Shown: positions 32,993 to 40,542 of the stretch, piece after piece
Layout: every line of letters begins with the position of its first letter
Position numbering within the stretch: position 1 is the stretch's first letter
Notes under the pieces: model-generated
Seen by the model: the letters and a program-made list of their open reading frames with translations, nothing else
Database searches by the model: none
What the model was told of the DNA's origin: nothing
Assembly: GCF_028882275.1 (NCBI RefSeq)
Contig: NZ_JARBUT010000004.1
Span: forward strand, 248,001 to 312,000
Source of the DNA: Nocardiopsis sp. N85
GTDB lineage: Bacteria > Actinomycetota > Actinomycetes > Streptosporangiales > Streptosporangiaceae
Reading direction: 5' to 3'
Length of the DNA stretch: 64,000 nucleotides
Translations under genes and position numbers: made by a program

Positions 32993-33613
32993 GTGAGCAC
33001 GAGTATGCCCTACACGACGGCGATCACCGTCACCCCGACCGATGTCGAGAAGTTGCGCGACAGCGCGACCGGCAGCTGCCTGGTCTGGGACGAGGCGACC
33101 ACCTGGGTCGCCACGATCGGCCGGGACCAGGTCGCGACCACCTCCCGGATGATCATCGCGGGCCGCCGGGCCTTGGCCGACCTGGAAGAGGCCCTGGACG
33201 AGCAGGGCATGCCGGTGACCGACGAGCGGCTCGCCCAAGACCTGACCGACATCGCCAACGACCACAGGACCGACTGGCCCGGCATCCGCACGATGAACCT
33301 CCAGGTGCAGGGGCTGCGCGAGGCGGTGATCGGACCGCAGGCCTACCTGGACTGCGCGCCCCTGCTCCAGGTGCCCGCCACCGGCCTGCCCCGGATGACG
33401 GACTACTACCGGCGCACCCGCACGGGCCTGATCGCCTGCGTCACGGTCTCCTTCGGCTACCTGGAACCGACCGTGATCACCGTCCGGGCCCCGCGTGAGG
33501 GCCTGCGGCCGGTCACCGAGATGACGGTGGAGACCGCAGGCGCCTTGCGGCCCCACAAGGTCCACCGGTTGATCGCCGCCGCGGTCGACGGCGCCCTGGA
33601 CCTGGACCTGTAG
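32993..33613 (+). CDS. Hypothetical protein before the paralogue array
   Basis: A 206-residue protein from GTG 32993 (GGAG 6 nt upstream). Features include SCLVWDEATTWVATIGRDQV near the N-terminus and RTRTGLIACVTVSFGYLEPT toward the C-terminus. It has the size and layout of the four paralogues that follow, and could be a distant member, but lacks their GPGG and VYG motifs. It is followed by its own hairpin. Confidence 0.75.
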   Translation: MSTSMPYTTAITVTPTDVEKLRDSATGSCLVWDEATTWVATIGRDQVATTSRMIIAGRRALADLEEALDEQGMPVTDERLAQDLTDIANDHRTDWPGIRTMNLQVQGLREAVIGPQAYLDCAPLLQVPATGLPRMTDYYRRTRTGLIACVTVSFGYLEPTVITVRAPREGLRPVTEMTVETAGALRPHKVHRLIAAAVDGALDLDL

Positions 33614-33630
33614 CCACCTGCCGCGCCTGC

Positions 33631-33664
33631 GGGGCCGCCCCTTGCGAGGCGCGGGGGCGGCCCC
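33631..33664 (+). terminator. GGGGCCGCCCC hairpin
   Basis: GGGGCCGCCCC at 33631-33641 pairs with GGGGCGGCCCC at 33654-33664, followed by CCTCTTTCCC. It separates the gene at 32993 from the first paralogue. Confidence 0.7.
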
Positions 33665-33681
33665 CCTCTTTCCCGAACCAC

Positions 33682-33701
33682 TGCCGAGCCTGTGTTCGGC
33701 A
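33682..33701 (+). promoter_or_regulatory. Leader inverted repeat, copy 1
   Basis: TGCCGA and TCGGCA flank an 8-nt loop, 23 nt before the GTG of the first paralogue. The same element, (G)CCGA-N8/9-TCGGC, stands before two more paralogues with the same distance to a GAAAGG-like ribosome binding site. Confidence 0.6.
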
Positions 33702-33724
33702 TGCCCGAAAAGGACTGCATTCTC

Positions 33725-34339
33725 GTGATCGACCTGAACCTTGCCCGCCTGCTGACCGCCGAGGTCACGTCCGAGGACCTGCTCGCCCTGGCCGGCACCG
33801 GCCCCGGTGCCCTGATCATCCCCGACGCCGACAGCAGCGGGTACACCGTCGCCCGCGCCGAGCACCTGGACTGGAACCGGCGCCGGGTCATCGTCTACGG
33901 GTACCGCGACCTCGCCCTCGACTTGGCCCTGCGCCACCGCGACCACACCCAGGCCGCTGCCTGCCTGACCCGCACCGTCCGGGCCGGCCTGCGGGGGTGG
34001 GCCGCCCGGACCCGGGAGGCCAACCCCCTGGTGTGGCGTGTGCGCGAGGACCTGCACCGCCACGGTATGCACCTCAACGCCCGCCCCCAGTTCAGCACCA
34101 CCGAGGACGGCGGGGCCCGCATCGACGACATCTTCACCTGGCGCCATGACAGGCGGATCGCCGTCACCCTGTGCACCGTCCAGCGCCAGCCGCACAGCCT
34201 CATGGCGGCCCTGGACCTGTACTGCGGCGGTCACCACGTGACCGGCTGGTCCGAGCGCATCACCCGCACCAGCGGGGTGCCCTGGTTCGCGCGCTACGCG
34301 GGGGAGCGGGCCCGCCTGCACCTGGACCTGCGCGACTGA
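33725..34339 (+). CDS. Tandem paralogue family protein, copy 1
   Basis: A 204-residue protein. It shares with the three following genes an N-terminal block: GTGPGALIIPDADSSGYTVA then an HLDW-type turn and VIVYGYRDLALDL. The middle and C-terminal parts are more divergent (LREDL-like helix, then VTGWSERITRTSG). I start at GTG 33725 rather than 33692 because the earlier reading lies inside the leader hairpin and the conserved block starts soon after. No named family is recognised; no membrane segments. Confidence 0.8.
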   Translation: MIDLNLARLLTAEVTSEDLLALAGTGPGALIIPDADSSGYTVARAEHLDWNRRRVIVYGYRDLALDLALRHRDHTQAAACLTRTVRAGLRGWAARTREANPLVWRVREDLHRHGMHLNARPQFSTTEDGGARIDDIFTWRHDRRIAVTLCTVQRQPHSLMAALDLYCGGHHVTGWSERITRTSGVPWFARYAGERARLHLDLRD

Positions 34340-34353
34340 CCCGTCTCGGGGGT

Positions 34354-34421
34354 CGCCCCTGTCAGGGGCGGGGCGGCCCCACTACCCAACCCGCATCTGC
34401 GCCGAGCCCGGTGTTCGGCGC
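34354..34421 (+). promoter_or_regulatory. Intergenic hairpin plus leader inverted repeat, copy 2
   Basis: CGCCCCT/AGGGGCG (34354-34370) forms a terminator-like hairpin. GCGCCGA at 34399-34405 and TCGGCGC at 34415-34421 form the leader inverted repeat, 21 nt before the GTG at 34443. GAAAGG follows as ribosome binding site. Confidence 0.6.
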
Positions 34422-34442
34422 GCCCACAGAAAGGCACATTCC

Positions 34443-35117
34443 GTGTACGACGAGGGACTTGACGTGACGATCTCCGACTGGTTCACCGATGCCTGCATCA
34501 CCTCGGGCATGCTGCGCGCCCTACGGCGCATCGGCCCCGGCGGGGTGATCATCGCCGACCTGTTCCGGCATGACTACCGGGTCATCCACGCCCAGGCCAT
34601 CGCCCCCGACCAGGGCCGCACTCAGTTCATCGTGTACGGCCACCACGACCTGACCCACGATCTGCGCGCGTTCCGACGGGACTACGGGCACCGGTTCTGG
34701 GAGGAGCTGGTCGCGGCAGTGGACTGCACCGCCTTCGACTGTATGGACGACCAGCTCAACGACATCACCGCCACCGGCTATGTCGTCACCCGCATGCGCC
34801 AGCACCTGCGCCGCTACGACCTCGACCTGACCGCGGTGCCGCGCTACCGGGACAAGCGGCTGCGCCCCGGCGGTCTGGTCGCCACCCGTAGGACGGTGAC
34901 GGACCGATACGCCTACCGACCCGCACCGAGCATCACGGTCACGGTCACCAGCCCGGTGGACGAGAAGACCGGTGCGCTCTCCCTGATCACTATCGCCGAC
35001 CGGGGGCGGCACGTGACCGGGTGGCCGACCCGGATGGGCAACCAGTTCACCGCCGCGCACCAGGCCCACCGGGTGTCCGAGGCGATCCAGGCGTATCTGC
35101 GCCGCACCAGCGCCTGA
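34443..35117 (+). CDS. Tandem paralogue family protein, copy 2
   Basis: A 224-residue protein with the shared block IGPGGVIIADLFRHDYRVIH, then FIVYGHHDLTHDL. The middle (VTRMRQHLRRYDLDLTAVPR) matches copies 1, 3 and 4 in position, and HVTGWPTRMGNQ corresponds to VTGWSERIT of copy 1. It is slightly longer than copies 1 and 3. GTG start with GAAAGG 8 nt upstream. Confidence 0.8.
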   Translation: MYDEGLDVTISDWFTDACITSGMLRALRRIGPGGVIIADLFRHDYRVIHAQAIAPDQGRTQFIVYGHHDLTHDLRAFRRDYGHRFWEELVAAVDCTAFDCMDDQLNDITATGYVVTRMRQHLRRYDLDLTAVPRYRDKRLRPGGLVATRRTVTDRYAYRPAPSITVTVTSPVDEKTGALSLITIADRGRHVTGWPTRMGNQFTAAHQAHRVSEAIQAYLRRTSA

Positions 35118-35124
35118 CACCCCC

Positions 35125-35152
35125 GGGGGCCGCCCCACCCGGGGCGGCCCCC
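35125..35152 (+). terminator. Perfect 12-bp GGGGGCCGCCCC hairpin
   Basis: GGGGGCCGCCCC and GGGGCGGCCCCC pair perfectly around ACCC, 7 nt after the stop of copy 2. Near-identical hairpins follow the other genes of this array. Confidence 0.75.
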
Positions 35153-35173
35153 GGCCACCCGGCCGTGTACACC

Positions 35174-35192
35174 GCCGACCCCGATGTTCGGC
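35174..35192 (+). promoter_or_regulatory. Leader inverted repeat, copy 3
   Basis: GCCGA and TCGGC around a 9-nt loop, 21 nt before the ATG at 35214, followed by GAAAGGA. Confidence 0.55.
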
Positions 35193-35213
35193 ACGTTTGA
35201 AAGGACGCTTTCC

Positions 35214-35828
35214 ATGAACGCACGACGCACCCTGTATTCCGACGTGGAGATCACGGTGGGCCTGCTCGACGACCTGGCCTCCCAAGGGCCGGGAGGGCTG
35301 ATCACCGCCGACACGAACCGGCCCCGCTACCGGGTCGTCCACGCCCGTGACCTCGACTGGCACGAGGACCCGGTCATCGTGTACGGGCACGGCAACCTCA
35401 CCTGGGACCTTGACCACTGGGGCGGGGACCGCAAGTGGGTCGCCGAGGCGGTCACCGACCAGGCCCGCGACGAGATCACCCACACGATCAACCTGGCCCT
35501 GACCGTCCCGCGCCTGCACAAGAGCCTGCGCACGGCCCTGCACCAGCAGGGCTGGCACCTGAACGAGATCCCCCTGGACGCGGACTCCCCCGAGCCCGGA
35601 TTCATCCGGGACATCACCGACCACCTCGTCTGGAGCGCCGACCCCGGGTTCATGCTCAAGCTGCGCAGCATACGGTTCCGCTCGCCCCACCTGTCGGTGA
35701 TCGCGCACCTGCACCACCAGGGCCGGTACCTGGGCTCCTTCGCCGAGGAGATCACCTCCACCGCCACGCCCCGGTTCCTCCACCACCTCCAGGAGCGCAT
35801 CCGCCGCCACCGGAGCACCCGCACCTGA
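35214..35828 (+). CDS. Tandem paralogue family protein, copy 3
   Basis: A 204-residue protein with the shared block QGPGGLITADTNRPRYRVVH, RDLDWHEDPVIVYGHGNLTW. The middle (RLHKSLRTALHQQGWHLNEI) matches the helical LREDL/HGMHLN segment of copy 1. It ends in a basic tail RIRRHRSTRT. ATG 35214 with GAAAGGA 8 nt upstream is preferred to 35184, which lies in the leader hairpin. Confidence 0.8.
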   Translation: MNARRTLYSDVEITVGLLDDLASQGPGGLITADTNRPRYRVVHARDLDWHEDPVIVYGHGNLTWDLDHWGGDRKWVAEAVTDQARDEITHTINLALTVPRLHKSLRTALHQQGWHLNEIPLDADSPEPGFIRDITDHLVWSADPGFMLKLRSIRFRSPHLSVIAHLHHQGRYLGSFAEEITSTATPRFLHHLQERIRRHRSTRT

Positions 35829-35833
35829 CACCC

Positions 35834-35864
35834 GGGGCCGCCCCGCGAAGGGCGGGACGGCCCC
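35834..35864 (+). terminator. GGGGCCG...CGGCCCC hairpin
   Basis: GGGGCCG at 35834-35840 pairs with CGGCCCC at 35858-35864 with further inner pairing, 6 nt after the stop. A degenerate form of the leader repeat (TCGCACCCGGCGTTCGGCG) follows at about 35890-35908. Confidence 0.65.
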
Positions 35865-35930
35865 GGACACCCGAACCGCTACCTGCGCGTCGCACCCGGC
35901 GTTCGGCGCGCCCACCCGAAGGGAACTCTG

Positions 35931-36575
35931 GTGACCGTTCACCCCTACCGGCCGATGTCGGTCCGGTTCGCCGACCAGCACCTCACGGAACCGCTGCTGC
36001 GTGCCTTGGATCGGACCGGCCCTGGCGGACTGCTCATCGCCGACCCGGACAGCGGCGAGTACCGCCTCACCCACGCCCGCTACCTCACCACCCAGACCCG
36101 GGAGGTGATCGTCTACGGACTCGGTGACCTGCACCACGACCTGGAAACCTACAGCCTTATCCTGCCCCGGGAGCGGGTGTGGCCGACCGTCACCGCCACA
36201 GCCGACCAGCTCGCTCACGCCTGCCTGGCCCAGGACCCCTGGGAACCGATCCGGCCCCGGCCCCGCACCGCCCTGGCCGCTCTGCGCCGCGCCATGCGCC
36301 AGGCCGGTTTCGCCCTGCTGCGCCGCCCGCTGTTCCACGACCGGGGCGAGGTGGGGCGGCTGGACGATGTCTACCTCGACACTCGCGACCCGGCCACCGT
36401 CGTCACGGTCGCCACCCCCTACCCCGACCCGGACATGCCCGACGGGGCGATTTTCACCTGGGTCACCCGCCACGGCTCCTACCTGAGGGGCTGGCACACC
36501 CCCACCGACCAGCGGCACGACCTGCCCCAGGTGATCCGCACCCTGGTACGCGCCCACCTGGCCTCTGACACCTGA
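35931..36575 (+). CDS. Tandem paralogue family protein, copy 4
   Basis: A 214-residue protein with the shared block TGPGGLLIADPDSGEYRLTH, then REVIVYGLGDLHHDL. The central helix (ALAALRRAMRQAGFALLRRP) and the late SYLRGWHTPTDQ segment line up with the other copies. GTG start with GAAGGGA 6 nt upstream. It is the last of the four and is followed, after 54 nt, by a DNA-binding protein gene. Confidence 0.8.
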   Translation: MTVHPYRPMSVRFADQHLTEPLLRALDRTGPGGLLIADPDSGEYRLTHARYLTTQTREVIVYGLGDLHHDLETYSLILPRERVWPTVTATADQLAHACLAQDPWEPIRPRPRTALAALRRAMRQAGFALLRRPLFHDRGEVGRLDDVYLDTRDPATVVTVATPYPDPDMPDGAIFTWVTRHGSYLRGWHTPTDQRHDLPQVIRTLVRAHLASDT

Positions 36576-36629
36576 TTGGCCGTACCGGGGCCCGGCCAAC
36601 ACCACCCACAACACAAGGAGACACGCGAT

Positions 36630-37412
36630 ATGACCACGACCACTGCGCCTGCACGCGAGTTGATCATGACTGCTCTCACCGAGGCTGGCACACCGTTGAC
36701 CGTTACCGACCTGGCCGAGGTTGCGGGGGTGGGCAAGTCCACCGTGAGCAAGTACCTGCCCGCCCTGGAAAAGGATGGAGCCGCGGTGCGCACCCCCGGC
36801 GGGCGCGACGGGCGGCGCCGTCTGCCGGACCACTGGCAGGCGGCCCCGACCACCGCGACAGAACAGGACCCCGCTTCCGACGAGGACGCCGCGTGCGCGG
36901 CCGAGGACTTCGAGAGCGCCGTCACGATGCCGCCCGTTGAGGGTGGGGGCAACGAAGACGCGCAGGTGCACCCGCAGGACAGCGCTCCGATGGGCACGGG
37001 CGAAACGGGATTGCTCGCCTCGGGTGAGAACTCCGTCCCCGAGGATGCCGGTTCCGCCGCCGAACCGGCTGCCGCAGCTGCCCTGGACCCTGCGAGCCCG
37101 GTACCGGCCCTGGACGCACCCGCGCCCCGGGCCGAGGTCGCACCGGCACCGGTAGCCGCTGACCTCGGCATGGATGAGCCGACGGTGAACCCGGTCAGCG
37201 GGTCGCGGCGACTCGCCTCAGGGGAGCTCAAGCTCATGGTCTGGGCGCTGCTCAAGGCCGCCCCTGAACAGGAGTACACCGCGACCGAGCTCAGCCACCT
37301 GCTCCAGGGGCGCTCTATCGGCGCCATTCAGAACAACCTCGCCAAGCTCACCAAGGAGGGCAAGACCGAGCTGACCTGCGACAAACCCCGCCGGTACCGG
37401 TTCGCCGCGTAG
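36630..37412 (+). CDS. Double winged-helix DNA-binding protein
   Basis: A 260-residue protein with an N-terminal winged helix (ALTEAGTPLTVTDLAEVAGV, then GKSTVSKYLPALEKDGAAVR), a long acidic/Ala-Pro linker of about 130 residues, and a second winged helix at the C-terminus (LMVWALLKAAPEQEYTATEL, then SIGAIQNNLAKLTKEG). AAGGAG lies 9 nt before the ATG. It is probably a regulator or partition-type protein of the element. It is followed by two terminators. Confidence 0.8.
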   Translation: MTTTTAPARELIMTALTEAGTPLTVTDLAEVAGVGKSTVSKYLPALEKDGAAVRTPGGRDGRRRLPDHWQAAPTTATEQDPASDEDAACAAEDFESAVTMPPVEGGGNEDAQVHPQDSAPMGTGETGLLASGENSVPEDAGSAAEPAAAAALDPASPVPALDAPAPRAEVAPAPVAADLGMDEPTVNPVSGSRRLASGELKLMVWALLKAAPEQEYTATELSHLLQGRSIGAIQNNLAKLTKEGKTELTCDKPRRYRFAA

Positions 37413-37436
37413 GCCGACTGATCTCACCCGCCCCCC

Positions 37437-37492
37437 GGGGGTGTGCGCATACCTGCGCACACCCCCACTTTCACTATACCCCTAAGGGGTAT
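37437..37492 (+). terminator. Tandem terminators
   Basis: GGGGGTGTGCGC/GCGCACACCCCC (37437-37448 with 37455-37466, perfect 12 bp) is followed by ATACCCC-TAA-GGGGTAT (37476-37492) and ATTTTC. The second also reads as a compact palindrome. Confidence 0.8.
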
Positions 37493-37763
37493 TTTCGCGT
37501 TTGATCTCGTCCGCCCCTCACCGGCCATCCGGTTGGGGTGCGCGAACGGGGACCAGTTGTGTTCCTGTCCAGGGGGCGTCACGGGGACATCGGTCTCCGT
37601 ACGATCAACCGGGCCAAAGTCCTCGGCCCTGACCCGCGCTTCCGGGTCGGGGCTAGGGACTTTTCTACTCGTTTCGGACCGGTTCCGGGAGGTGGTGTCG
37701 AATCCGAGGGGCCGGAGGTGTTTCTCCCCCAGTGAAGGGCGAAACACAACGAGAGGGGACGCC
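37493..37763. other. Intergenic leader before methyltransferase-like genes
   Basis: I see no gene with coding bias in 271 bp. GAGAGGGG at 37751-37758 is the ribosome binding site for the TTG at 37764. A promoter is expected here because strong terminators lie upstream, but I cannot point to -35/-10 boxes. Confidence 0.45.
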
Positions 37764-38564
37764 TTGGGGAACACTCCGGACCACACCCGCGCCTCACACC
37801 ATCACGGGGGCAGGCCGCCGTTGGCGGTCTGGGCCTGCGCACCCCGACCCGGTGACCGGGCCCTGCACACCCACCAGCAGTCCTCTTCCGGCCACGGGGG
37901 CGAGGCGGTCATCCCGGGCCGGTTGGCCGAGCGGTTGGTGGCCGAGTACAGCGGCCCCGGACAGCGGGTCGTGGACCTGACCGGCAACGGGCGGGTGGCC
38001 GAGCAGGCCCGGCTACAGGACCGCCGCCACCAGATCGTCTCCCGGGCCCTGGACGCTGTGGGTGCGACCGCCGCCACCGACTGCGACCTTGCGTGGGCGG
38101 ACCTGACCGTCACGGCCCTGACTGGGGCGACCTCGCGCACGGCCTCGGTGGGGGCCCTGCGCCGTCGGATTCGGGCGCGGGTGGAGTTCGCCGCTCTGAT
38201 CACCTGCCCCGGCGGCATCGTCGCGGTCATCACCCCCGTCGGGCGCACCTCAGCGGGGGTGGTGGACCCTGCGCCGGGGGTGGTGCGGGCGGCGTCCTGC
38301 GCGGGGTTGGTGTACCTGCAGCACGTGATCGCGGTGACCGTGCCGATCTGTGAGGCCGGGCTTGGCGCCGCGATCCCGGTGCGGGGCGCGGACGGGTTCG
38401 ACCCCGACCCCGGACCTGCTTTGGGGGAGGGCGGAGCGGGGTTGTCGACCTCGGTGGCCGAGGCCGCAGCCACGATCACGTCGCCCGCGCACCTGAACAT
38501 CAGTGTGTTCCGCAAGAAGGGGCGCACTGTGCCCGCGCAGGCGTGTGAGGAGGTACAGGCGTGA
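37764..38564 (+). CDS. Methyltransferase-like protein lacking catalytic motif
   Basis: A 266-residue protein from TTG 37764 (GAGAGGGG 5 nt upstream). RLAERLVAEYSGPGQRVVDL then TGNGRVAEQA parallels the HAISTYTRPGEMVLDPMCGIGTSL region of the next gene, so it resembles the SAM-binding part of a DNA methyltransferase. No (S/T/D)PPY motif is present; the corresponding site reads FAALITCPGGIVAVI. It overlaps the active-looking methyltransferase gene by 4 nt (GTGA). It may be a non-catalytic partner. Confidence 0.7.
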   Translation: MGNTPDHTRASHHHGGRPPLAVWACAPRPGDRALHTHQQSSSGHGGEAVIPGRLAERLVAEYSGPGQRVVDLTGNGRVAEQARLQDRRHQIVSRALDAVGATAATDCDLAWADLTVTALTGATSRTASVGALRRRIRARVEFAALITCPGGIVAVITPVGRTSAGVVDPAPGVVRAASCAGLVYLQHVIAVTVPICEAGLGAAIPVRGADGFDPDPGPALGEGGAGLSTSVAEAAATITSPAHLNISVFRKKGRTVPAQACEEVQA

Positions 38565-39550
38565 GTCAGGACCAGCACAGCACCCACCCGGACACCCCGG
38601 ACCCGGATGCCGGAGGGGGCGTTCTCGGAGGCCTCATCGAGTGCGGTGATCGACCGGGGGGTGCGGGGTGGTCGGTGTGGGCGACGGGGCAGCAGCAGGC
38701 CCGGCAACAGCGCGGCCACCGCTACAGCCGCCTATCGGTCGAGCACCCGGGCAAGATGCTCCCCGAGATCGCCCGCCACGCGATCTCCACCTACACACGC
38801 CCGGGCGAGATGGTGCTGGACCCGATGTGCGGGATCGGCACCAGCCTGGTCGAGGCCGCCCACCTGGGGCGGCGCGGGGTGGGGATCGAGCTGGAGCCCA
38901 AGTGGGCGTCGATCGCGAGGTTGAACCTGCAGACCGCGATGGTCCAGGGCGCCGAAGGGGAGGGCCAGGTGCACACCGGTGAGGGCGCCGAGGTCGCCGC
39001 CCGGTTGGCATCCACCGCCTTGGCGGGTCGGGTGCGGTTGGTGTTGACATCACCGCCGTACGGGTCGATGACCCACGGGCAGGTCCGCTCCCGACGCGAC
39101 GGCGCGGAGGCGGTGGAGAAGCACTCCCACCGCTACTCGCGGGACCGCGACCGCCGGGCGGCCAACCTCGCCTACCAGAACCCGGACACGCTCGCGGACT
39201 CGTTCACACAGATCATGGCCGCCTGCCGCAGGCTGCTCGCCCCGGGTGGGATGGTTCTGGTGACCACCCGCCCCTACCGCAAGGCCGGGGAACTCGTGGA
39301 CTTTCCCGGGCAGGTGGCCCAAGCGGGTCGGCGGGCCGGGCTGGTCCAGGTGGACCGGTGCGCAGCTCTGCTGTGCGCGGTCCGCAACGGCGAGATCGTC
39401 TCACGCACCTCGTTCTTCCAGCTCCTGGAGACCCGCAGGTTGCGTAAGGGCGGCTGGCCGGTGCACGTGATCCAGCACGAGGACGTGCTCGTGTTCACCA
39501 ACCCCGCACCGGCGCAGCAACACGCACAGGGAGAAGGAGAAGCGGCATGA
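38561..39550 (+). CDS. DNA methyltransferase (N4-cytosine/N6-adenine type)
   Basis: A 329-residue protein. Motif X/I region: HPGKMLPEIARHAISTYTRP, then VLDPMCGIGTSLVEA with GIELEPKWASIARLN as the SAM acidic loop. Catalytic motif IV: RLVLTSPPYGSM. LLAPGGMVLVTTRPYRKAGE follows. The TSPPY motif is typical of amino-methylating enzymes, often N4-cytosine. No restriction gene is adjacent, so it is probably an orphan protecting or regulating the element. GTG start in a 4-nt overlap. Confidence 0.88.
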   Translation: MSQDQHSTHPDTPDPDAGGGVLGGLIECGDRPGGAGWSVWATGQQQARQQRGHRYSRLSVEHPGKMLPEIARHAISTYTRPGEMVLDPMCGIGTSLVEAAHLGRRGVGIELEPKWASIARLNLQTAMVQGAEGEGQVHTGEGAEVAARLASTALAGRVRLVLTSPPYGSMTHGQVRSRRDGAEAVEKHSHRYSRDRDRRAANLAYQNPDTLADSFTQIMAACRRLLAPGGMVLVTTRPYRKAGELVDFPGQVAQAGRRAGLVQVDRCAALLCAVRNGEIVSRTSFFQLLETRRLRKGGWPVHVIQHEDVLVFTNPAPAQQHAQGEGEAA

Positions 39551-39957
39551 GGCGGACCACCTCCGACCAGGAGGAGTGGGACGAGGAGCCGGCGGAGGTC
39601 CGCGCCCTGGAGAGGGGTTTCTTCGTCGGCGCGGCCGGCCCGGACCTGCGGATGCGCATCATCGCGGACATGCGGGATCTGGCGGCTTTCCTGGAGGAGC
39701 ACCCGGAGTTGCCCATCAGCCCGCACACCCGTGTGGACGTGTCCTACTTCCCGCGCACCAGCCACGACGAGGCGGCCTTCGCCGAGGTGGCCGAGGCCGG
39801 GGCCAGGTTGGGCCGCGCTCCGGTGTGGGAGGGCGAGCACTACGTGGTCGAGCACCACCGGGGTGCGGGCCGTTACCAGGTCGTGGCCATCCCGGAGCAC
39901 ACACGGGCTCGGCACCGGGCCTGGCTGACCTATACCGGGCACGTCCGCCCGGACTGA
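39547..39957 (+). CDS. Hypothetical protein coupled to the methyltransferase
   Basis: A 136-residue acidic protein. LRMRIIADMRDLAAFLEEHP and VVAIPEHTRARHRAWL are the most structured parts. It overlaps the methyltransferase gene by 4 nt (ATGA), so it is co-translated with it. No domain is recognised. Confidence 0.75.
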   Translation: MRRTTSDQEEWDEEPAEVRALERGFFVGAAGPDLRMRIIADMRDLAAFLEEHPELPISPHTRVDVSYFPRTSHDEAAFAEVAEAGARLGRAPVWEGEHYVVEHHRGAGRYQVVAIPEHTRARHRAWLTYTGHVRPD

Positions 39958-39970
39958 CCCGCGCGGGATA

Positions 39971-40008
39971 GGGGCGGTGCGGGGGCGCACAGGCCCCCAC
40001 ACCGCCCC
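39971..40008 (+). terminator. Long GC hairpin terminator
   Basis: GGGGCGGTG pairs with CACCGCCCC and, after one mismatch, GGGGGC pairs with GCCCCC, around a 6-nt loop. It lies 13 nt after the stop of the preceding gene. Confidence 0.7.
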
Positions 40009-40263
40009 CGAACACCCGCCCCGGGACCCCCGCTGGCCCTGGCGGTTCCAGGGCCGGTGGGGGCGTTGGTGGCCGCCAACGGCGAAAGCGACGAAACGTG
40101 TGATATCGGGTGGCGATCGAGGGCGGAGGAAAAATCCGGTGGGCTTGGGGGCGAATCCGCTTGACCACCTCGGCGAGGTCGAGCGTGGATACGTGGTGCC
40201 CCGCACGACGCGGGGTCGCGTGCCGTGTCCGTACAGGTCAAAGGTGGTGAGGGGGTGGGTCGG

Positions 40264-40542
40264 GTGAAGCGGGATGCTTCGGTTCGGCTGGACGAGATCG
40301 GTTCCCTGCCCCTGGTTCTTGACCCGGTGACGGCCGGGCGGATGCTCGGTTTGGGCCGCACCACCACTTACCGGCTCCTGCGGCAGGGGACGTTTCCGGT
40401 CCCGGTCCAGCGAGTGGGGCGGTCGTGGAGGGTTCCCACCGCGGGCATTCTGGCCCACCTCGGCCTGAACCTGCCTTCCACCTGGAATGGGTGCGGGCGG
40501 TGCGGCGCGCGCAGTGACCACGACGAGGAAGGGGAGCCGTAG
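40264..40542 (+). CDS. Excisionase-like MerR/HTH_17 protein
   Basis: A 92-residue protein with LVLDPVTAGRMLGLGRTTTY then RLLRQGTFPVPVQRVGRSWR, the HTH_17 excisionase fold used by integrative elements. It abuts the integrase gene without gap, the usual xis-int layout. I use GTG 40264, after a GGTGAGGGGG stretch. The C-terminus has a CGRCGARSDH tail of unclear meaning. Confidence 0.88.
   Translation: MKRDASVRLDEIGSLPLVLDPVTAGRMLGLGRTTTYRLLRQGTFPVPVQRVGRSWRVPTAGILAHLGLNLPSTWNGCGRCGARSDHDEEGEP

Noticed and set aside
34521-36971. Long minus-strand open frame across the paralogue array
   Set aside because: The plus-strand genes show conserved paralogous motifs and ribosome binding sites. The minus reading is low-complexity Val/Gly/Arg and spans their terminators.
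37443-37763. Longer N-terminus for the methyltransferase-like gene
   Set aside because: The in-frame extension runs through two terminators and lacks coding bias; the TTG at 37764 has a good ribosome binding site.
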